The notes: generated by a model not told the origin, from the sequence alone. Positions 30,154 to 40,115 are shown, counted from the stretch's first letter. The stretch is DNA of 64,000 nt from Candidatus Fredericiella danica (GCA_016713335.1 JADJPH010000013.1:62001-126000); one strand, 5' to 3'. A program made the numbers and translations.

Positions 30154-30178
30154 TGGGACGTAATGGGTGAAAGTGGGG
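30154..30178 (+). promoter_or_regulatory. MraZ operator (three TGGG boxes)
   Basis: TGGGA (30154), TGGGT (30164) and TGGGG (30174) repeat exactly every 10 bases. This is the TGGGN-N5 arrangement bound by MraZ in enterobacteria, placed over the predicted transcription start. Autorepression of the whole cluster by MraZ is the expected outcome. Confidence 0.82.
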
Positions 30179-30400
30179 CAAAATATTGAAGTTTCCCCAC
30201 GAAATGCGGCGAATGTGGGAAGCCACGGCGCCGGCGCCCATCGTGGACACGAGAGTTACCTGTTGTTCGGGGTGTTTCTATGTAATGTGTGGTGCGCAGT
30301 GCGCACATACTTGCCGCACCAGGTATGAACCTGCTCATTGCGCATCACCCATTACGAACTCCGCCGACGCACAGCATCGTAGATAGACAATGGCGCAATT

Positions 30401-30835
30401 ATGTTTCTCGGCGAGTACACCCACAACCTGGATAGCAAAGGGCGCTTGACCATTCCGGCCAAGTTTCGTGCTTCCTTTGCACAGGGGTTGGTGGTGACCC
30501 GCAACCCGGCCGATCAGTGTTTGTTGGTCTTCCCTCGTGACGAGTGGGATAAACTGGCCGAAAAAGTCAGTGCCTTGCCGTTAACCGACCCGCGCTCTGC
30601 GCAATTCCGTCGGGCCTTTTTTAGTGCGGCAGAAGACCTCGAACCGGACGGGCAGGGGCGCATCCTCCTCGGGCAACGGTTGCGAGAACACGCAAAGATT
30701 GAAACCGACGTCATCATCGCCGGTCAGAATAAATTCCTGGAGCTCTGGACGCCCACTTTGTGGGACGAGAAGGTGCTCAAAGAAATCAACAGCGCCGATT
30801 TTTCGAGCGATTTTTATAGTGCATTGAGCTTGTAA
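30401..30835 (+). CDS. mraZ: Transcriptional regulator MraZ
   Basis: The 144-residue protein has two AbrB-like SpoVT halves: FLGEYTHNLDSKGRLTIPAKFRA and DLEPDGQGRILLGQRLREHA. These are the DNA-contacting loops of MraZ, a ring-forming repressor of dcw operons. It is the first gene of the cluster, as usual, and its operator sits about 230 bases upstream. The start ATG lacks a good ribosome site, which may keep its own level low. Confidence 0.95.
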   Translation: MFLGEYTHNLDSKGRLTIPAKFRASFAQGLVVTRNPADQCLLVFPRDEWDKLAEKVSALPLTDPRSAQFRRAFFSAAEDLEPDGQGRILLGQRLREHAKIETDVIIAGQNKFLELWTPTLWDEKVLKEINSADFSSDFYSALSL

Positions 30836-30918
30836 CGCCCTATGGCGCAAGCACCCTTGCTTCATTCACTCAGCCGGAAAGCTTTGCTTCTGGCTGATTT
30901 GGGCACCTTAACCAGAGA

Positions 30919-31892
30919 ATGAACAGTGATGTGACGCCGCTTGCGCCTGATCCTGAGGGCGTCCAACACACGCCCGTGTTGATGGAGGCTGTGCTGGACG
31001 GACTGGCCTTGCAGCCAGGTGCAAGCGTGATCGACGGCACGTTGGGCGGCGCCGGACACACGGCTGCCATCCTGGCGCTCACAGCGCCGGCGGGCGCGTG
31101 CTTGGCCTTGATGCCGACCCTGCGGCGCTCCGTCGGGTTGCGGAAGAGCTACAGGCCGAAATTCGCAGTGGGAGGCTGGTGCTCGCAAGGTCAAATTTCG
31201 ACCAACTGGAGACGGTGGCGCAGGAACTGGGTTTTACACCGGTCAACGCAATCCTCCTCGACCTTGGCGTCAGTAGCTTTCAGTTCGAAACGGCCACCCG
31301 TGGGTTTTCGGTGGCGCTGGATGGCCCGCTTGACATGCGTTTTGACCCTGAGGTAGGGGAAAGCGCCGCTGATATCGTTAACAACTGGCCGGAACGTGAG
31401 TTGGCCGACCTGATTTATCGGTATGGCGAGGACAGGCAAAGCCGACGCATTGCCCGCTACCTGGTTCAACACCGGCCCTTCACGACGACCGGAGAACTGG
31501 CCGGGGCGATTGAGCAGGCGGTCGGCGGGCGTAAGGGGAGCAGGATTCACCCGGCAACGCGCACCTTTCAGGCGCTGCGGATCGAGGTGAATCGAGAACT
31601 TGAGCAACTGGAGCAGGTGCTCCCGCAATGCTTGCGTGTGTTGCAGCCCGGGGGAAGGCTGGCGGTGATCAGCTTTCATAGCCTGGAAGACCGCATCGTC
31701 AAGCACTGGATGCAGCAGGAATCCCGGACGTGGGTGCCGGATCCGATGCGCAGGGAAGGTGGCTATGAACGCCAGCCAACGCTGCGCACCATCACCCGCA
31801 AGCCTATCGAGGCAGGTGAGGCCGAAGTGGCCCAAAACCCTCGCAGCCGCTCAGCGAAGCTACGAATCGCCGAGAAGCTGACCACCACCTAG
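30919..31892 (+). CDS. rsmH: 16S rRNA (cytosine1402-N4)-methyltransferase RsmH (frame break near 31093)
   Basis: HTPVLMEAVLDGLALQPG and DGTLGGAGHT open the SAM-binding domain; a missing G in the GGG at 31092-31094 breaks the frame, and the second frame resumes with VLGLDADPAALRRV, NAILLDLGVSSFQFETATRGFS, MRFDP, IHPATRTFQALRIEVNREL, and ISFHSLEDRIVKHWM. Restored length is about 324 residues, normal for RsmH. It methylates N4 of C1402 in the P site of 16S rRNA. Second dcw gene, as in most bacteria. As the enzyme is well conserved on both sides of the break, a sequence error is by far the best explanation. Confidence 0.92.
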
Positions 31893-31893
31893 C

Positions 31894-31956
31894 GTGGCAC
31901 GTGATGCGTGACAAGTGAGCTACTGGCCCTCCCTCACACCACGCATCACGTATCAC
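31894..31956. repeat. Inverted repeat of GTGATGCGTG words
   Basis: Arms 31894-31910 and 31940-31956 match at 15 of 17 positions, with a perfect 12-base core ACGTGATGCGTG (31899-31910) against 31940-31951; GTGAG/CTCAC continue the stem inwards. The same words build the larger element between ftsA and ftsZ. Confidence 0.65.
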
Positions 31957-31993
31957 TATAGCCGGAAGCTACGTAATTGTAGTTTTCCGTAGT

Positions 31994-32021
31994 GTAGGGG
32001 CGACGTCAACGTCGCCCCTAC
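31994..32021. repeat. Perfect 12-bp hairpin, GTAGGGGCGACG type
   Basis: GTAGGGGCGACG (31994-32005), loop TCAA, and its exact complement (32010-32021). Hairpins starting GTAGGGGCGA are dispersed in several bacterial genomes as REP- or MITE-like elements. No T-run follows. Confidence 0.65.
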
Positions 32022-32232
32022 TACAACTCTTTACCGGCAGCAACCACAGATCGCACGGAGAATGCACCGAGACCAGACAGGACACAAGTTGATACGCTGA
32101 CAGGCATCCAGGCTCGTGCACGCTGTGCTCGTTTGGTGCACCCGCAGCGAAACTCTGTGTTCCCTCGGTTGTGTATGCTGCTCCCCGTTGCGCTCCGTTA
32201 AGTAGTCGTAAATACAATATTATTCAAACAAT

Positions 32233-32853
32233 ATGGTATTCGAGAGCAACGATCTGCCTATGTTACAGCGTAGCAGCCTACCTTCCACCGGTTCCGCTGA
32301 CACCGTCGATGCGTGGCGAAGCGCAATCGACCGCCCAGGTCTGCAGGCGCTGCGCCATACGCTGCAGTTGCCCACAACCTGGCAACAGTACGTCCTGTTG
32401 CTGGTGACCCTGCTCCTGATTTTGGCAGGCATGTCGATGCATATTCTGCTCACTGTGCAGATTGCTGAGGCCGAATACCAGGTTTACCTGCTGAAAACAC
32501 AATACGAGCAGATCGAACGCCAAAACAGTGAACTGATCTACCAGATTTCGATGCACAGTTCACTCGAACAGATGGCGTCCGCCGCCCAGTTCCAGGGCTA
32601 CAAGCCGGCTATGAGTCGCACCTACATCTACCGCGATCAACTGGCCGGCGGCGCCATCCCTGGCGTGGGTGGGGGCCAGGCATTGGCCACCGTGGGTGCT
32701 GATGCAACGACCCAGACTACAGCGTCTCAGGACGCCGAAACGCCAAACGGCGACTGGTTGGCACAAGGCCAACAGTGGCTTGAAAGCGCGCAAGCGGCGT
32801 CAGGAGGGTTCGTCACGCAAATCGCCGAGACTGTGACGGGATGGACGAGATGA
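32233..32853 (+). CDS. ftsL: FtsL/FtsB-like division protein
   Basis: The 206-residue bitopic protein has about 55 cytoplasmic residues, one membrane segment (YVLLLVTLLLILAGMSMHILL) and a short extracytoplasmic coiled coil (EAEYQVYLLKTQYEQIERQNSELIYQIS), ended by QMASAAQFQGYKP. This is the FtsL/DivIC pattern, and it holds the ftsL position between rsmH and ftsI. The C-terminal 70 residues, rich in Gly, Ala, Thr and Gln, are an extension not needed for the family. In the divisome FtsL links FtsQ, FtsB and the FtsWI synthase. No convincing ribosome site is seen at ATG 32233; a second ATG nine codons in is possible. Confidence 0.78.
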   Translation: MVFESNDLPMLQRSSLPSTGSADTVDAWRSAIDRPGLQALRHTLQLPTTWQQYVLLLVTLLLILAGMSMHILLTVQIAEAEYQVYLLKTQYEQIERQNSELIYQISMHSSLEQMASAAQFQGYKPAMSRTYIYRDQLAGGAIPGVGGGQALATVGADATTQTTASQDAETPNGDWLAQGQQWLESAQAASGGFVTQIAETVTGWTR

Positions 32854-32854
32854 C

Positions 32855-34702
32855 ATGACTGCTTCGCTCTCCCCCGACCCGATGAATGTCGCTCCGCAGG
32901 CAATGAGCGAACAGCATACGACCGTCGTCGATGACATCCAGAAGCGCGAGCTATGGCGCTTCTGGATGCTTGTGTTTTTCTTTTCTGCACTGGCGGTCTT
33001 TGTGATCGTGCCGTTGACGGTTCATCAGGTCTTGCAATTTGGCCAGGCGCCAGTCCCAGGGGTGCCGCACCAGGGGCAATCCCCGCGCGGCGTGATTGTG
33101 GACAGCAAGGGCGCGCTGCTGGCAGCCGATCGCTATTTCTACCAGGTGACAACCACGCCTGACTTGCTGACGTCCGACGATGAGCGCATCAGCGTCGCAC
33201 AACAACTGGAGGAATTGGCTGCCATTCCCTATGCCGCCACCCTGGATCAGCTTAGCCGCTATCGCGCGCTCAAATACCTTGAGCTCGCCCCTGCGATCAG
33301 CCAGGAAGCCGGCCAGCGCATCCTGGACAAGCAGGCCGAACTGGCCAAAGAAGCTGGGCTCGACCCGTTGCTCCAGGTGAACCTGACGCCGGTGCCAAAA
33401 CGTTACTACCCAGAGGGAGCATTGGCGGCTCATATCCTCGGCATTCTGGCGCGCAAGTATGACGAAGCCCCCTTCCTGGAAGGTCTTTATGGGGTCGAAG
33501 GCTACTTTGATAATTTCCTGCGCCGGCGTGACGGCGCAAATCTGACGGACAGCCGGGGCGTCAAACTGCAAGATCTACCTGAAGCCACCCGCAGATACCT
33601 CCCTTCCGTGGCAGGGAAAGATCTCGTCTTGACGATTGACCGTTCCGTCCAGTGGATCGTCGAAGACGAATTGCGTAGGGGTATTGAGCACTATCGGGCA
33701 ACGTCGGGTTCGATCATCGTGATGGACCCGCGCACGGGCGCCATTCTAGCGATGGCCGCATACCCAACCTACGACCCCAATACGCTGGATGAGGCTGTAC
33801 CTGCGGCGCTGCAAAACACAGCGATCAGCGCGCAATATGAGCCTGGCTCCGTGTTCAAGGTGATTACGGCAGCAGCGGCGCTTGATACGGGTGTCGTGAC
33901 GGAGACACAAAAGCTGACGGATACGGGTTCGATCCGGGTCGGCGACCGCAATATCTTCAACAGCACCCGCATGGCGTGGGGGGCGGTTGATGTGACAGAG
34001 GCGCTCGCCCGTTCGCTCAACGTGATCACCGCCCAATGGTCGCTGCTCCTGGGCAAAGACGAGTTCTACCAGTATGTCACCCGGTTTGGTTTTGGTGAGG
34101 TGACGGAAGTGGATCTGGCGGGCGAAGTGTACGGCCAGATGAAGAAACCGGGTTGGAACGGCTGGAGTCTGTCGGATCTGGGCACCAATAGCTTTGGACA
34201 GGGTATTGCCGTAACGCCGCTGCAGATGGCCAATTCTGTCGCGGCGATCGCCAACGGCGGCAAGTTGATGCGCCCTTACGTAGTCGCCGCCCGCATCGCC
34301 AATGGCGAAATCCAGAGGACGCAGCCCACCGTCATCGGCGAGCCAATTCAGGCATCGACCGCGCAGACGCTGACGAGGGTGCTGGTCGAGGTTGTAAACC
34401 AGGGCAACACCGCCGCCCGGGTGGCGGGTTACTCAATCGCCGGCAAGAGCGGTACGGCGCAGATCCCGACCAAGGATGGCTACACTGAGGACGAAACGAT
34501 TGTGACCTTTGTCGGCTACGCACCGGCGGATGATCCACGCCTGGTTATCCTGGTCAAATTGGATCGACCCGACCCGACAATCAGCCAGTGGGCCAACTAC
34601 ACGGCGGCGCCGGTCTTCGCACAGGTTGCCCGCCGCCTGTTTAACTACTACAAGATTCCGCCTGACGACGTGCGCTTGCGCCGGCCGACAGCCACAAATT
34701 AG
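32855..34702 (+). CDS. ftsI: Division transpeptidase, penicillin-binding protein 2/3 (FtsI)
   Basis: The 615-residue class B PBP has a short cytoplasmic tail, one membrane segment (residues about 33-58), a pedestal starting PRGVIVDSKGALLA, and a transpeptidase domain. Active-site motifs are EPGSVFK (nucleophile Ser332, Lys335), SLN (387-389) and KSGT (531-534). It crosslinks septal peptidoglycan with FtsW. The start overlaps the ftsL stop region with one base between. There is no PASTA domain. It is followed by murF rather than murE. Confidence 0.93.
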   Translation: MTASLSPDPMNVAPQAMSEQHTTVVDDIQKRELWRFWMLVFFFSALAVFVIVPLTVHQVLQFGQAPVPGVPHQGQSPRGVIVDSKGALLAADRYFYQVTTTPDLLTSDDERISVAQQLEELAAIPYAATLDQLSRYRALKYLELAPAISQEAGQRILDKQAELAKEAGLDPLLQVNLTPVPKRYYPEGALAAHILGILARKYDEAPFLEGLYGVEGYFDNFLRRRDGANLTDSRGVKLQDLPEATRRYLPSVAGKDLVLTIDRSVQWIVEDELRRGIEHYRATSGSIIVMDPRTGAILAMAAYPTYDPNTLDEAVPAALQNTAISAQYEPGSVFKVITAAAALDTGVVTETQKLTDTGSIRVGDRNIFNSTRMAWGAVDVTEALARSLNVITAQWSLLLGKDEFYQYVTRFGFGEVTEVDLAGEVYGQMKKPGWNGWSLSDLGTNSFGQGIAVTPLQMANSVAAIANGGKLMRPYVVAARIANGEIQRTQPTVIGEPIQASTAQTLTRVLVEVVNQGNTAARVAGYSIAGKSGTAQIPTKDGYTEDETIVTFVGYAPADDPRLVILVKLDRPDPTISQWANYTAAPVFAQVARRLFNYYKIPPDDVRLRRPTATN

Positions 34703-34713
34703 GAAAGTTCGCA

Positions 34714-36268
34714 TTGGCATCCGGGAGACCGACCACCGAAACCTGCATCACGCAGCATACGTTATGGACCGCGCTGACCGGTGAAATGCCGCCATTGGTG
34801 CTGCCGGCGACACCGATTGCGCATGCCACGCTCGATAGCCGCGATGCAGGACACGGTGACTTGTTTGTCGCGCTGGCAGGCGCCAGCAATGACGGCCACA
34901 ACTTCATCCGGGCGGCGCTTGACAATGGTGCATTGACGGTGATTGCCGAGGAGCGCGGCCGTAGTGAAGCGCAGAAAGCCAGCGCGGTAGTCGATTGCAC
35001 CCGCGGGCGTTGGGCGATCCGGGCGTCCTTGCCTGCTACCTACTATCCAACGCAGGCCATCACCTACATCGTCGACAAAAGTGAACTTGCCTTTCAGCAA
35101 CTAGGCGCCTTTCAGCGCATGCATCGGACCAACCCCGCTTTGCGCGTGATTGGCGTCACCGGCAGCATCGGCAAGACGAGCACAAAGGAACTCACCGCCA
35201 GCGTCATGCGGCAGCGCTATAAGACATTGGCATCGCAGGGCAACATGAACAATGAGCAGGGATTGCCGCTCACCCTGCTTGGCCTGGACCGTGAGATTGA
35301 ATTGGCCGTGCTGGAAATGGGCATGTACGACGTCGGTGAAATCGAACGGCTCTGCACGTTGGCGCGACCGCAGGTCGGCATTGTGACGATGGTGGCGCCG
35401 GTTCACCTGAGTCGCCTGGGGACGATCGCACGGATTGCCCAGGCCAAAGCCGAGTTGGTTCAGGCGCTGCCTGCTGCCGCCGATGGCGGTGTGGCGATTC
35501 TAAACTGGGATGACGAGCGCGTGCGCGCGATGGCGGAACTCACCGCAGCCCGCATTTTCCGCTATGGCATGACGCCAGAAGCCGATCTGTGGGCCGACGA
35601 TGTCCGCAGCATGGGGATGGAGGGAATTCGCTTTCGTTTCCACTATCGCAAACCTGGGACTGATAAGGTCGAGTCACTCTATTTACGGGTGCCGTTGTTG
35701 GGACGTCACAGTGTCCACACGGCACTATGCGCCACGGCGGCGGGTCTTGTCGAAGGACTTGGCTGGGATGAAATCGTCGCAGGACTACAGAGCATCCCCG
35801 GGCAACTCCGGCTGGTGGTGGTGCCCGGCATCAACGGCAGCACCGTGATTGACGACACATACAACGCAAGCCCAGCCAGCACCGTGGCGGCGTTGAACCT
35901 GCTGGCCGATATCGAGCCAAAGGGCCGGCGGGTTGCCGTGCTCGGCGATATGCGTGAACTCGGCAGCTATACCGGTGAAGGGCACAAACTCGTAGGCGCG
36001 CGCGGCTGACGTGGTCGACGTGCTGGTCACGGTCGGACAACTTGGCGCGGCCATTGCCGAAGAGGCGCTTGCCGTGCAGTTTGACCCGAAAAAAGTCCAC
36101 ATGATGGCAGGCCCCGATGATACCGTTGCGCTGCTGCGCGAGATTGTTCGGCCCGGTGACCTGGTGTTGGTCAAGGGCAGCCGCGCCGTGGGCATGGATG
36201 TGATCGTGCCGGAAATCACCGGTGACAATGCCAGTGGCGCGACTGGCGCACGGAAAGCGCAAGGCTGA
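34714..36268 (+). CDS. murF: UDP-N-acetylmuramoyl-tripeptide-D-Ala-D-Ala ligase MurF (frame break near 36004)
   Basis: The Mur ligase layout is clear: an N-terminal UDP-binding domain (DSRDAGHGDLFVALAGASNDGH), the ATP loop GSIGKTSTKE, QGNMNNEQGLPLTLL, LEMGMYDVGEI, and the C-terminal DDTYNASPASTVAALNLL then VLGDMRELG. The frame breaks after KLVGAR at 36001-36006 within a GCGCGCG run: two bases lost or one gained; the rest continues as ADVVDVLVTVGQLG. The restored length is about 518 residues. MurF adds D-Ala-D-Ala to the UDP-MurNAc-tripeptide in the cytoplasm. TTG 34714 is preceded by AGGAAA. The stop overlaps the mraY start (TGATG). Confidence 0.9.
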
Positions 36269-37302
36269 TGATGGAGACCAATCCGCTTGAACCTCGGATG
36301 GCATATGCCCTGACATTGGGGGCGATCAGTTTCTTGATCGCTGTCGTCTGGGGCAAGCCGCTCATCAACTACTTGAAGAAGAAGGGGATCGGCAAGCAGA
36401 TCCGGATCGATCAGCCGGGAAGCCATCAGGTCAAGACGGGCACACCGACAATGGGAGGCATTCTATTTATTGTGCCGGTGCTGCTCATCACCGGGCTGCT
36501 CAATATTGTGAATCTGCTGGGCATGGATGCCATCGGCCAGAGCACATTGTTGTTGTTCTTTTCGTTGGCAGCGCACATGGTGTTGGGTGCGGTGGATGAC
36601 TATCAGGGGGTCAAGGGAATCCGTGGTCGCGGCGAAGGCATGAGCCCGCGCATGAAGAGCGGCTTTCAAATCATCTTTGCGACGTTGGTTGCGCTGGTGC
36701 TCTATTTTGGCCCGCCGCACTGGGATTATGTTGGTATTCCGGGGTTTCCGGATTTTTTCCGGATTGGCGTGCTGATCGTCCCGGTCACGATCTTTATCAT
36801 GGTCTGGATGAGCAATGCCGTGAATCTGGCCGATGGCCTGGACAGTCTTGCCGGCAGCACCAGCGTCGTGGCGTTTGCCTGTTATGGGTTGATCGCCTAT
36901 CTGCAGGATCAGGTGTACCTGGCGGCGTTCTGTTTTACGCTCGTGGGCGCGTTGATGGCGTTTCTCTGGTACAACGCCTATCCAGCCCAACTTTTTATGG
37001 GCGACACCGGCAGCCTGGCCCTTGGCGCCACGCTGGGTTTGGTCTCGGTGATGACGGGACAGTGGCTGCTGTTGCCCTTGATCGGGCTGGTTTTTCTGTC
37101 CGAAACCGTCAGCGTCACGTTACAGGTTGCCTACTTTAAGCTCACGCGCCGAATGTATGGCGAAGGTCGCCGGCTCTTCAAAATGGCGCCATTGCATCAT
37201 CACTTCGAGCTAAAAGGGTGGAGCGAGATGCAGGTGAAAGAGCGTTTTTGGATTGCAGGGGTGCTGGCGGGGATGCTGGGTGTCGCGTTAGCCCTGGTGT
37301 AG
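36268..37302 (+). CDS. mraY: Phospho-N-acetylmuramoyl-pentapeptide-transferase MraY
   Basis: This 344-residue, ten-segment membrane enzyme has HQVKTGTPTMGGILF, the catalytic Asp pair in AVDDYQGVKG, NAVNLADGLDSLAGS, NAYPAQLFMGDTGSLALG, and the C-terminal FKMAPLHHHFELKGWSE. It transfers phospho-MurNAc-pentapeptide to undecaprenyl phosphate to form lipid I. ATG 36268 overlaps the murF stop; ATG 36271 is equally possible. Confidence 0.95.
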   Translation: MMETNPLEPRMAYALTLGAISFLIAVVWGKPLINYLKKKGIGKQIRIDQPGSHQVKTGTPTMGGILFIVPVLLITGLLNIVNLLGMDAIGQSTLLLFFSLAAHMVLGAVDDYQGVKGIRGRGEGMSPRMKSGFQIIFATLVALVLYFGPPHWDYVGIPGFPDFFRIGVLIVPVTIFIMVWMSNAVNLADGLDSLAGSTSVVAFACYGLIAYLQDQVYLAAFCFTLVGALMAFLWYNAYPAQLFMGDTGSLALGATLGLVSVMTGQWLLLPLIGLVFLSETVSVTLQVAYFKLTRRMYGEGRRLFKMAPLHHHFELKGWSEMQVKERFWIAGVLAGMLGVALALV

Positions 37303-37336
37303 TGGCAGGCATCGATCCCGTTCGAGGTTGAGGGGC

Positions 37337-38859
37337 ATGACCGTGTCCAATTCGATGGAATTTGCGGGTAAAAACGTACTCATCCTTGGCCTGGCCAGGC
37401 AGGGGCTGGCGCTTGCGCAATTTCTGGTTGGCGCCGGCGCCAACGTGACCATCAGTGACAACGCACCCGCCGAACGGCTGCGCACGGAGCTTGAAAAGCT
37501 GGGCGATCTGCCGGTTGCCCTGGCGTTGGGCGGCCACCCATCCACGCTGTTGGACGGCGCCGATCTGCTTTGTTTGAGTGGGGGTGTGCCACCGCAGATC
37601 GAGATTGTGCAGGCAGCCGTGGCGCGCGGGATCCCGCTGAGCAACGACAGCCTGTTGACCTTTCAATTGGCGCGCGATCGGGGACTTGGTCCGGTCATTG
37701 CCATTACCGGGAGCAGCGGGAAAACGACGACGACAACCCTCGTCGGCCAGATGCTGCAGCGTTCCGGTCGCAGGGTGCATGTGGGGGCAACATCGGCGCG
37801 TCGCTGATCGACCGGCTGGACTCGATTCAACCAGGGGAGTGCCTGGTGCTTGAACTGAGTAGTTTCCAGTTGGAGTTGTTCGATCCGGCGGTCGCCTGGG
37901 GCGATCTGTCCATGCTTGGGCCGCAGGTTGCCTGTCTTGTGAATGTGACGCCGAATCACCTGGATCGGCATCCAAACATGGCGGCCTATACCGCGGCGAA
38001 ATTGAATCTCTTGCGCCAGATGCCCGCCGGTGCGGCGGTTGTGCTTGGCGCCGACGATGCGGTGACCGGCGCGCTGTTGGGCAACGGTGGCGACCGCGGG
38101 AAGAGTGCACGATTGGCAGCGTGGGGACTTGTGGACCTGATCAACGCTACCCGCCAGGAGTTGGTGAAACGTGGCATCCAAATGACGCCGTTTAGCCGCG
38201 AGCAGCGCTTGGAAGAAGGCGCCTGGCTTGACGGCGAGCGCCTTTTCTACAATGGCGAATGGTTCGCACAACGCCAGGATCTGAAGTTGCGCGGGGAGCA
38301 CAACATCAGCAACGTACTGGCCGCCGCCGCGATCAGCGGCGCAGCCGGCGCCAACATCAGCGCCATGGGCGAAGTCGCGACGACGTTCAGCGGCGTCCCG
38401 CATCGGCTTGAAGTCGTGGCCGAGGCGGGTGGCGTGACCTGGATCAATGACAGCATTGCCACCTCACCGGAGCGCGCCATTGCGGGGCTACGCAGCTTTG
38501 GCCGCGACGGGGGCACGCTGATCCTGTTGGCCGGGGGCAAGGATAAGAACCTGCCCTGGGACGCCTTTGCCGAGACGGTATTGGAACGGGTTGATCTGCT
38601 GATTGGTTTTGGGCAGGCAGGGCCGATGATTGTCGAGACCGTGCAGGAGCGAGCTCGCTTCCGGCAGCAACGGGCGCCAAATTCGGCGGTTGTCCAGCGG
38701 CTTGATGAAGCCGTCGAATTGGCGGCGCGTGCGGCGACGCCGGGCACGATCGTGCTACTGGCGCCGGGAGGCACCAGTTACGATGCCTACAAGGATTTTG
38801 AGGAACGGGGCGAGCATTTTCGTGCGCTTGTGCGCAATGTGGTGATGTCGATACCCTGA
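37337..38859 (+). CDS. murD: UDP-N-acetylmuramoylalanine-D-glutamate ligase MurD (frame break at 37785)
   Basis: The first frame holds FAGKNVLILGLARQGLALAQFL, LLCLSGGVPPQIEIVQAA and the ATP loop AITGSSGKTTTTTLVG. A G is missing from the GGGGG at 37783-37787; with it the reading is VHVGGNIGASLID and continues as LELSSFQLE, VTPNHLDRHP, GEHNISNVLAA, PHRLEVVAEAGGVTWINDSIATSPE and LLAGGKDKNLPW. The restored length is about 507 residues, longer than E. coli MurD because of an insert around GDRGKSARLAAWGLVDLIN. It adds D-Glu to UDP-MurNAc-L-Ala. ATG 37337 is chosen; ATG 37355 and TTG 37328 are alternatives. Confidence 0.92.
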
Positions 38860-38915
38860 ACCGTTTCGAACCGGTGCAAGCACCGGGGAAACGAACAGGG
38901 ATTGTGGAGACAGAC

Positions 38916-40115
38916 ATGTCAGTGCTGCGGAAATCAAAACCAGCCGGGCGCTATGATTGGGCGCTGGTTTCGGTGGTGACGATCTTGCTGGGTCTTGGCC
39001 TGGTGATGGTCTTCAGCGCCAGCTATCCGCGCGGACTCGAAGGATTTAGCGATCCTTTCTACTTCATTGTTCGCCAATTGCTTTGGCTGGTGGCAGGTAT
39101 CGTGGTCCTGATTGTCGCCGCACGCATTCCCTATGGCGTCTGGGATCGCTGGAGCATCCCCATCATGGGGATCGCGCTTTTGTCCCTGCTTGCGGTGATC
39201 ATTTTTGGGAGTGAACGTTTTGGCGCCACGCGGACATTCAACAACGGTAGTATCCAGCCCAGCGAACCGGCAAAACTTGCGATCATCGTCTATGTGGCGG
39301 CTTGGTTGACGAGCAAGGGGCGCCGGATCCGCGACGCGCGCGCCGGTCTCCTCCCCTTTGGCGTGCTGATGGGGATTGTGGCCGTCTTGATTGTGCTCCA
39401 GCCAGAAATCAGTACGGCCATTCTGATTGTGGTGACGGCGGCTACGATGCTGTTTATCGCCGGCGCGGATATCAAACAGTTGCTCGTCGTCGGTTTGATT
39501 GGTGCATTGACGTTCTGGCTCGTCATCAACTACAGCAGCTACGCCGGTGATCGCGTCGGTCGCTATCTGGATTCGGTCGGCAACCCGCTTTCCAGTGAAG
39601 AGTGGCAGGTGACCCAGGCCGTCCAGGCGCTGATGCGTGGCGGCGTTGCCGGGCGGGGCTTAGGAAATGGCCTGGCGCAACAGACGGGATACCTGCCCGT
39701 CAGTTGGAGTGACAACATCTACGGCGTGATTGGTGAAGAAATGGGGCTGCTGGGCAGTCTATTTGTGATCCTGCTCTACGCGATTCTCGCCTACCGCGGA
39801 TTACGCATCGCCTTGCGCGCCCCCGACCAGTTTGGCATGTTGCTTGCCGTCGGCATTACCACCATCTTGATCCTGCAGGCGCTCCTCAATATGGCGGTCA
39901 TCGTGGCTGCGGCTCCGCCAACGGGGGTGACCCTGCCTTTTGTGAGCTATGGTGGCAGTTCGTTGATGGCATCGCTGGCGAGCATTGGCCTGCTCCTCAG
40001 CATCAGCCGGTTTGGGGCGCAGCGCGAACAGCGAGCCGCGGAATTCGGAAAGTACGCCTATGAACGTTTTGATCTCGGGCGGGGGGGACCGGCGGTCACG
40101 TGTATCCCGCCCTAG
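38916..40115 (+). CDS. ftsW: Septal peptidoglycan glycosyltransferase FtsW
   Basis: The SEDS-family membrane protein of about 400 residues has ten hydrophobic segments, GLVMVFSASYPRGL, NGSIQPSEPAKLAIIVYVAAWL, LVLQPEIST-like LIVLQPEISTAIL, SDNIYGVIGEEMGLLGSL and the ending LPFVSYGGSSLMASLASIGLLL. It polymerises lipid II at the septum together with FtsI. ATG 38916 follows GTGGAG; the longer GTG 38874 frame adds residues not typical of FtsW. The last residues cross into murG, and the true stop depends on the G-run error at 40081-40087: with one G fewer the frame runs about 100 bases further, to 40218. Confidence 0.92.
   Translation: MSVLRKSKPAGRYDWALVSVVTILLGLGLVMVFSASYPRGLEGFSDPFYFIVRQLLWLVAGIVVLIVAARIPYGVWDRWSIPIMGIALLSLLAVIIFGSERFGATRTFNNGSIQPSEPAKLAIIVYVAAWLTSKGRRIRDARAGLLPFGVLMGIVAVLIVLQPEISTAILIVVTAATMLFIAGADIKQLLVVGLIGALTFWLVINYSSYAGDRVGRYLDSVGNPLSSEEWQVTQAVQALMRGGVAGRGLGNGLAQQTGYLPVSWSDNIYGVIGEEMGLLGSLFVILLYAILAYRGLRIALRAPDQFGMLLAVGITTILILQALLNMAVIVAAAPPTGVTLPFVSYGGSSLMASLASIGLLLSISRFGAQREQRAAEFGKYAYERFDLGRGGPAVTCIPP

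Larger units (their letters stand above)
29805..30400. other. 596-base control region upstream of the dcw cluster
   Basis: The region separates the divergent isomerase and mraZ genes. Bases 29805-30060 show no supported gene or RNA. Bases 30061-30200 are markedly A/T-rich and hold direct repeats, a promoter and MraZ boxes listed separately. GTGGGG (30173-30178) and CCCCAC (30195-30200) could pair. The remaining 200 bases form a long mraZ leader without a clear ribosome site. Confidence 0.6.
31893..32232. other. 340-base rsmH-ftsL intergenic region
   Basis: No gene is supported here. It contains two separate inverted repeats (31894-31956 and 31994-32021) and, near 32188-32218, a weak promoter-like pair TTGCGC/TACAAT spaced by 19 bases ahead of ftsL. 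Downstream cluster genes may therefore have transcription independent of the mraZ promoter. Confidence 0.5.
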
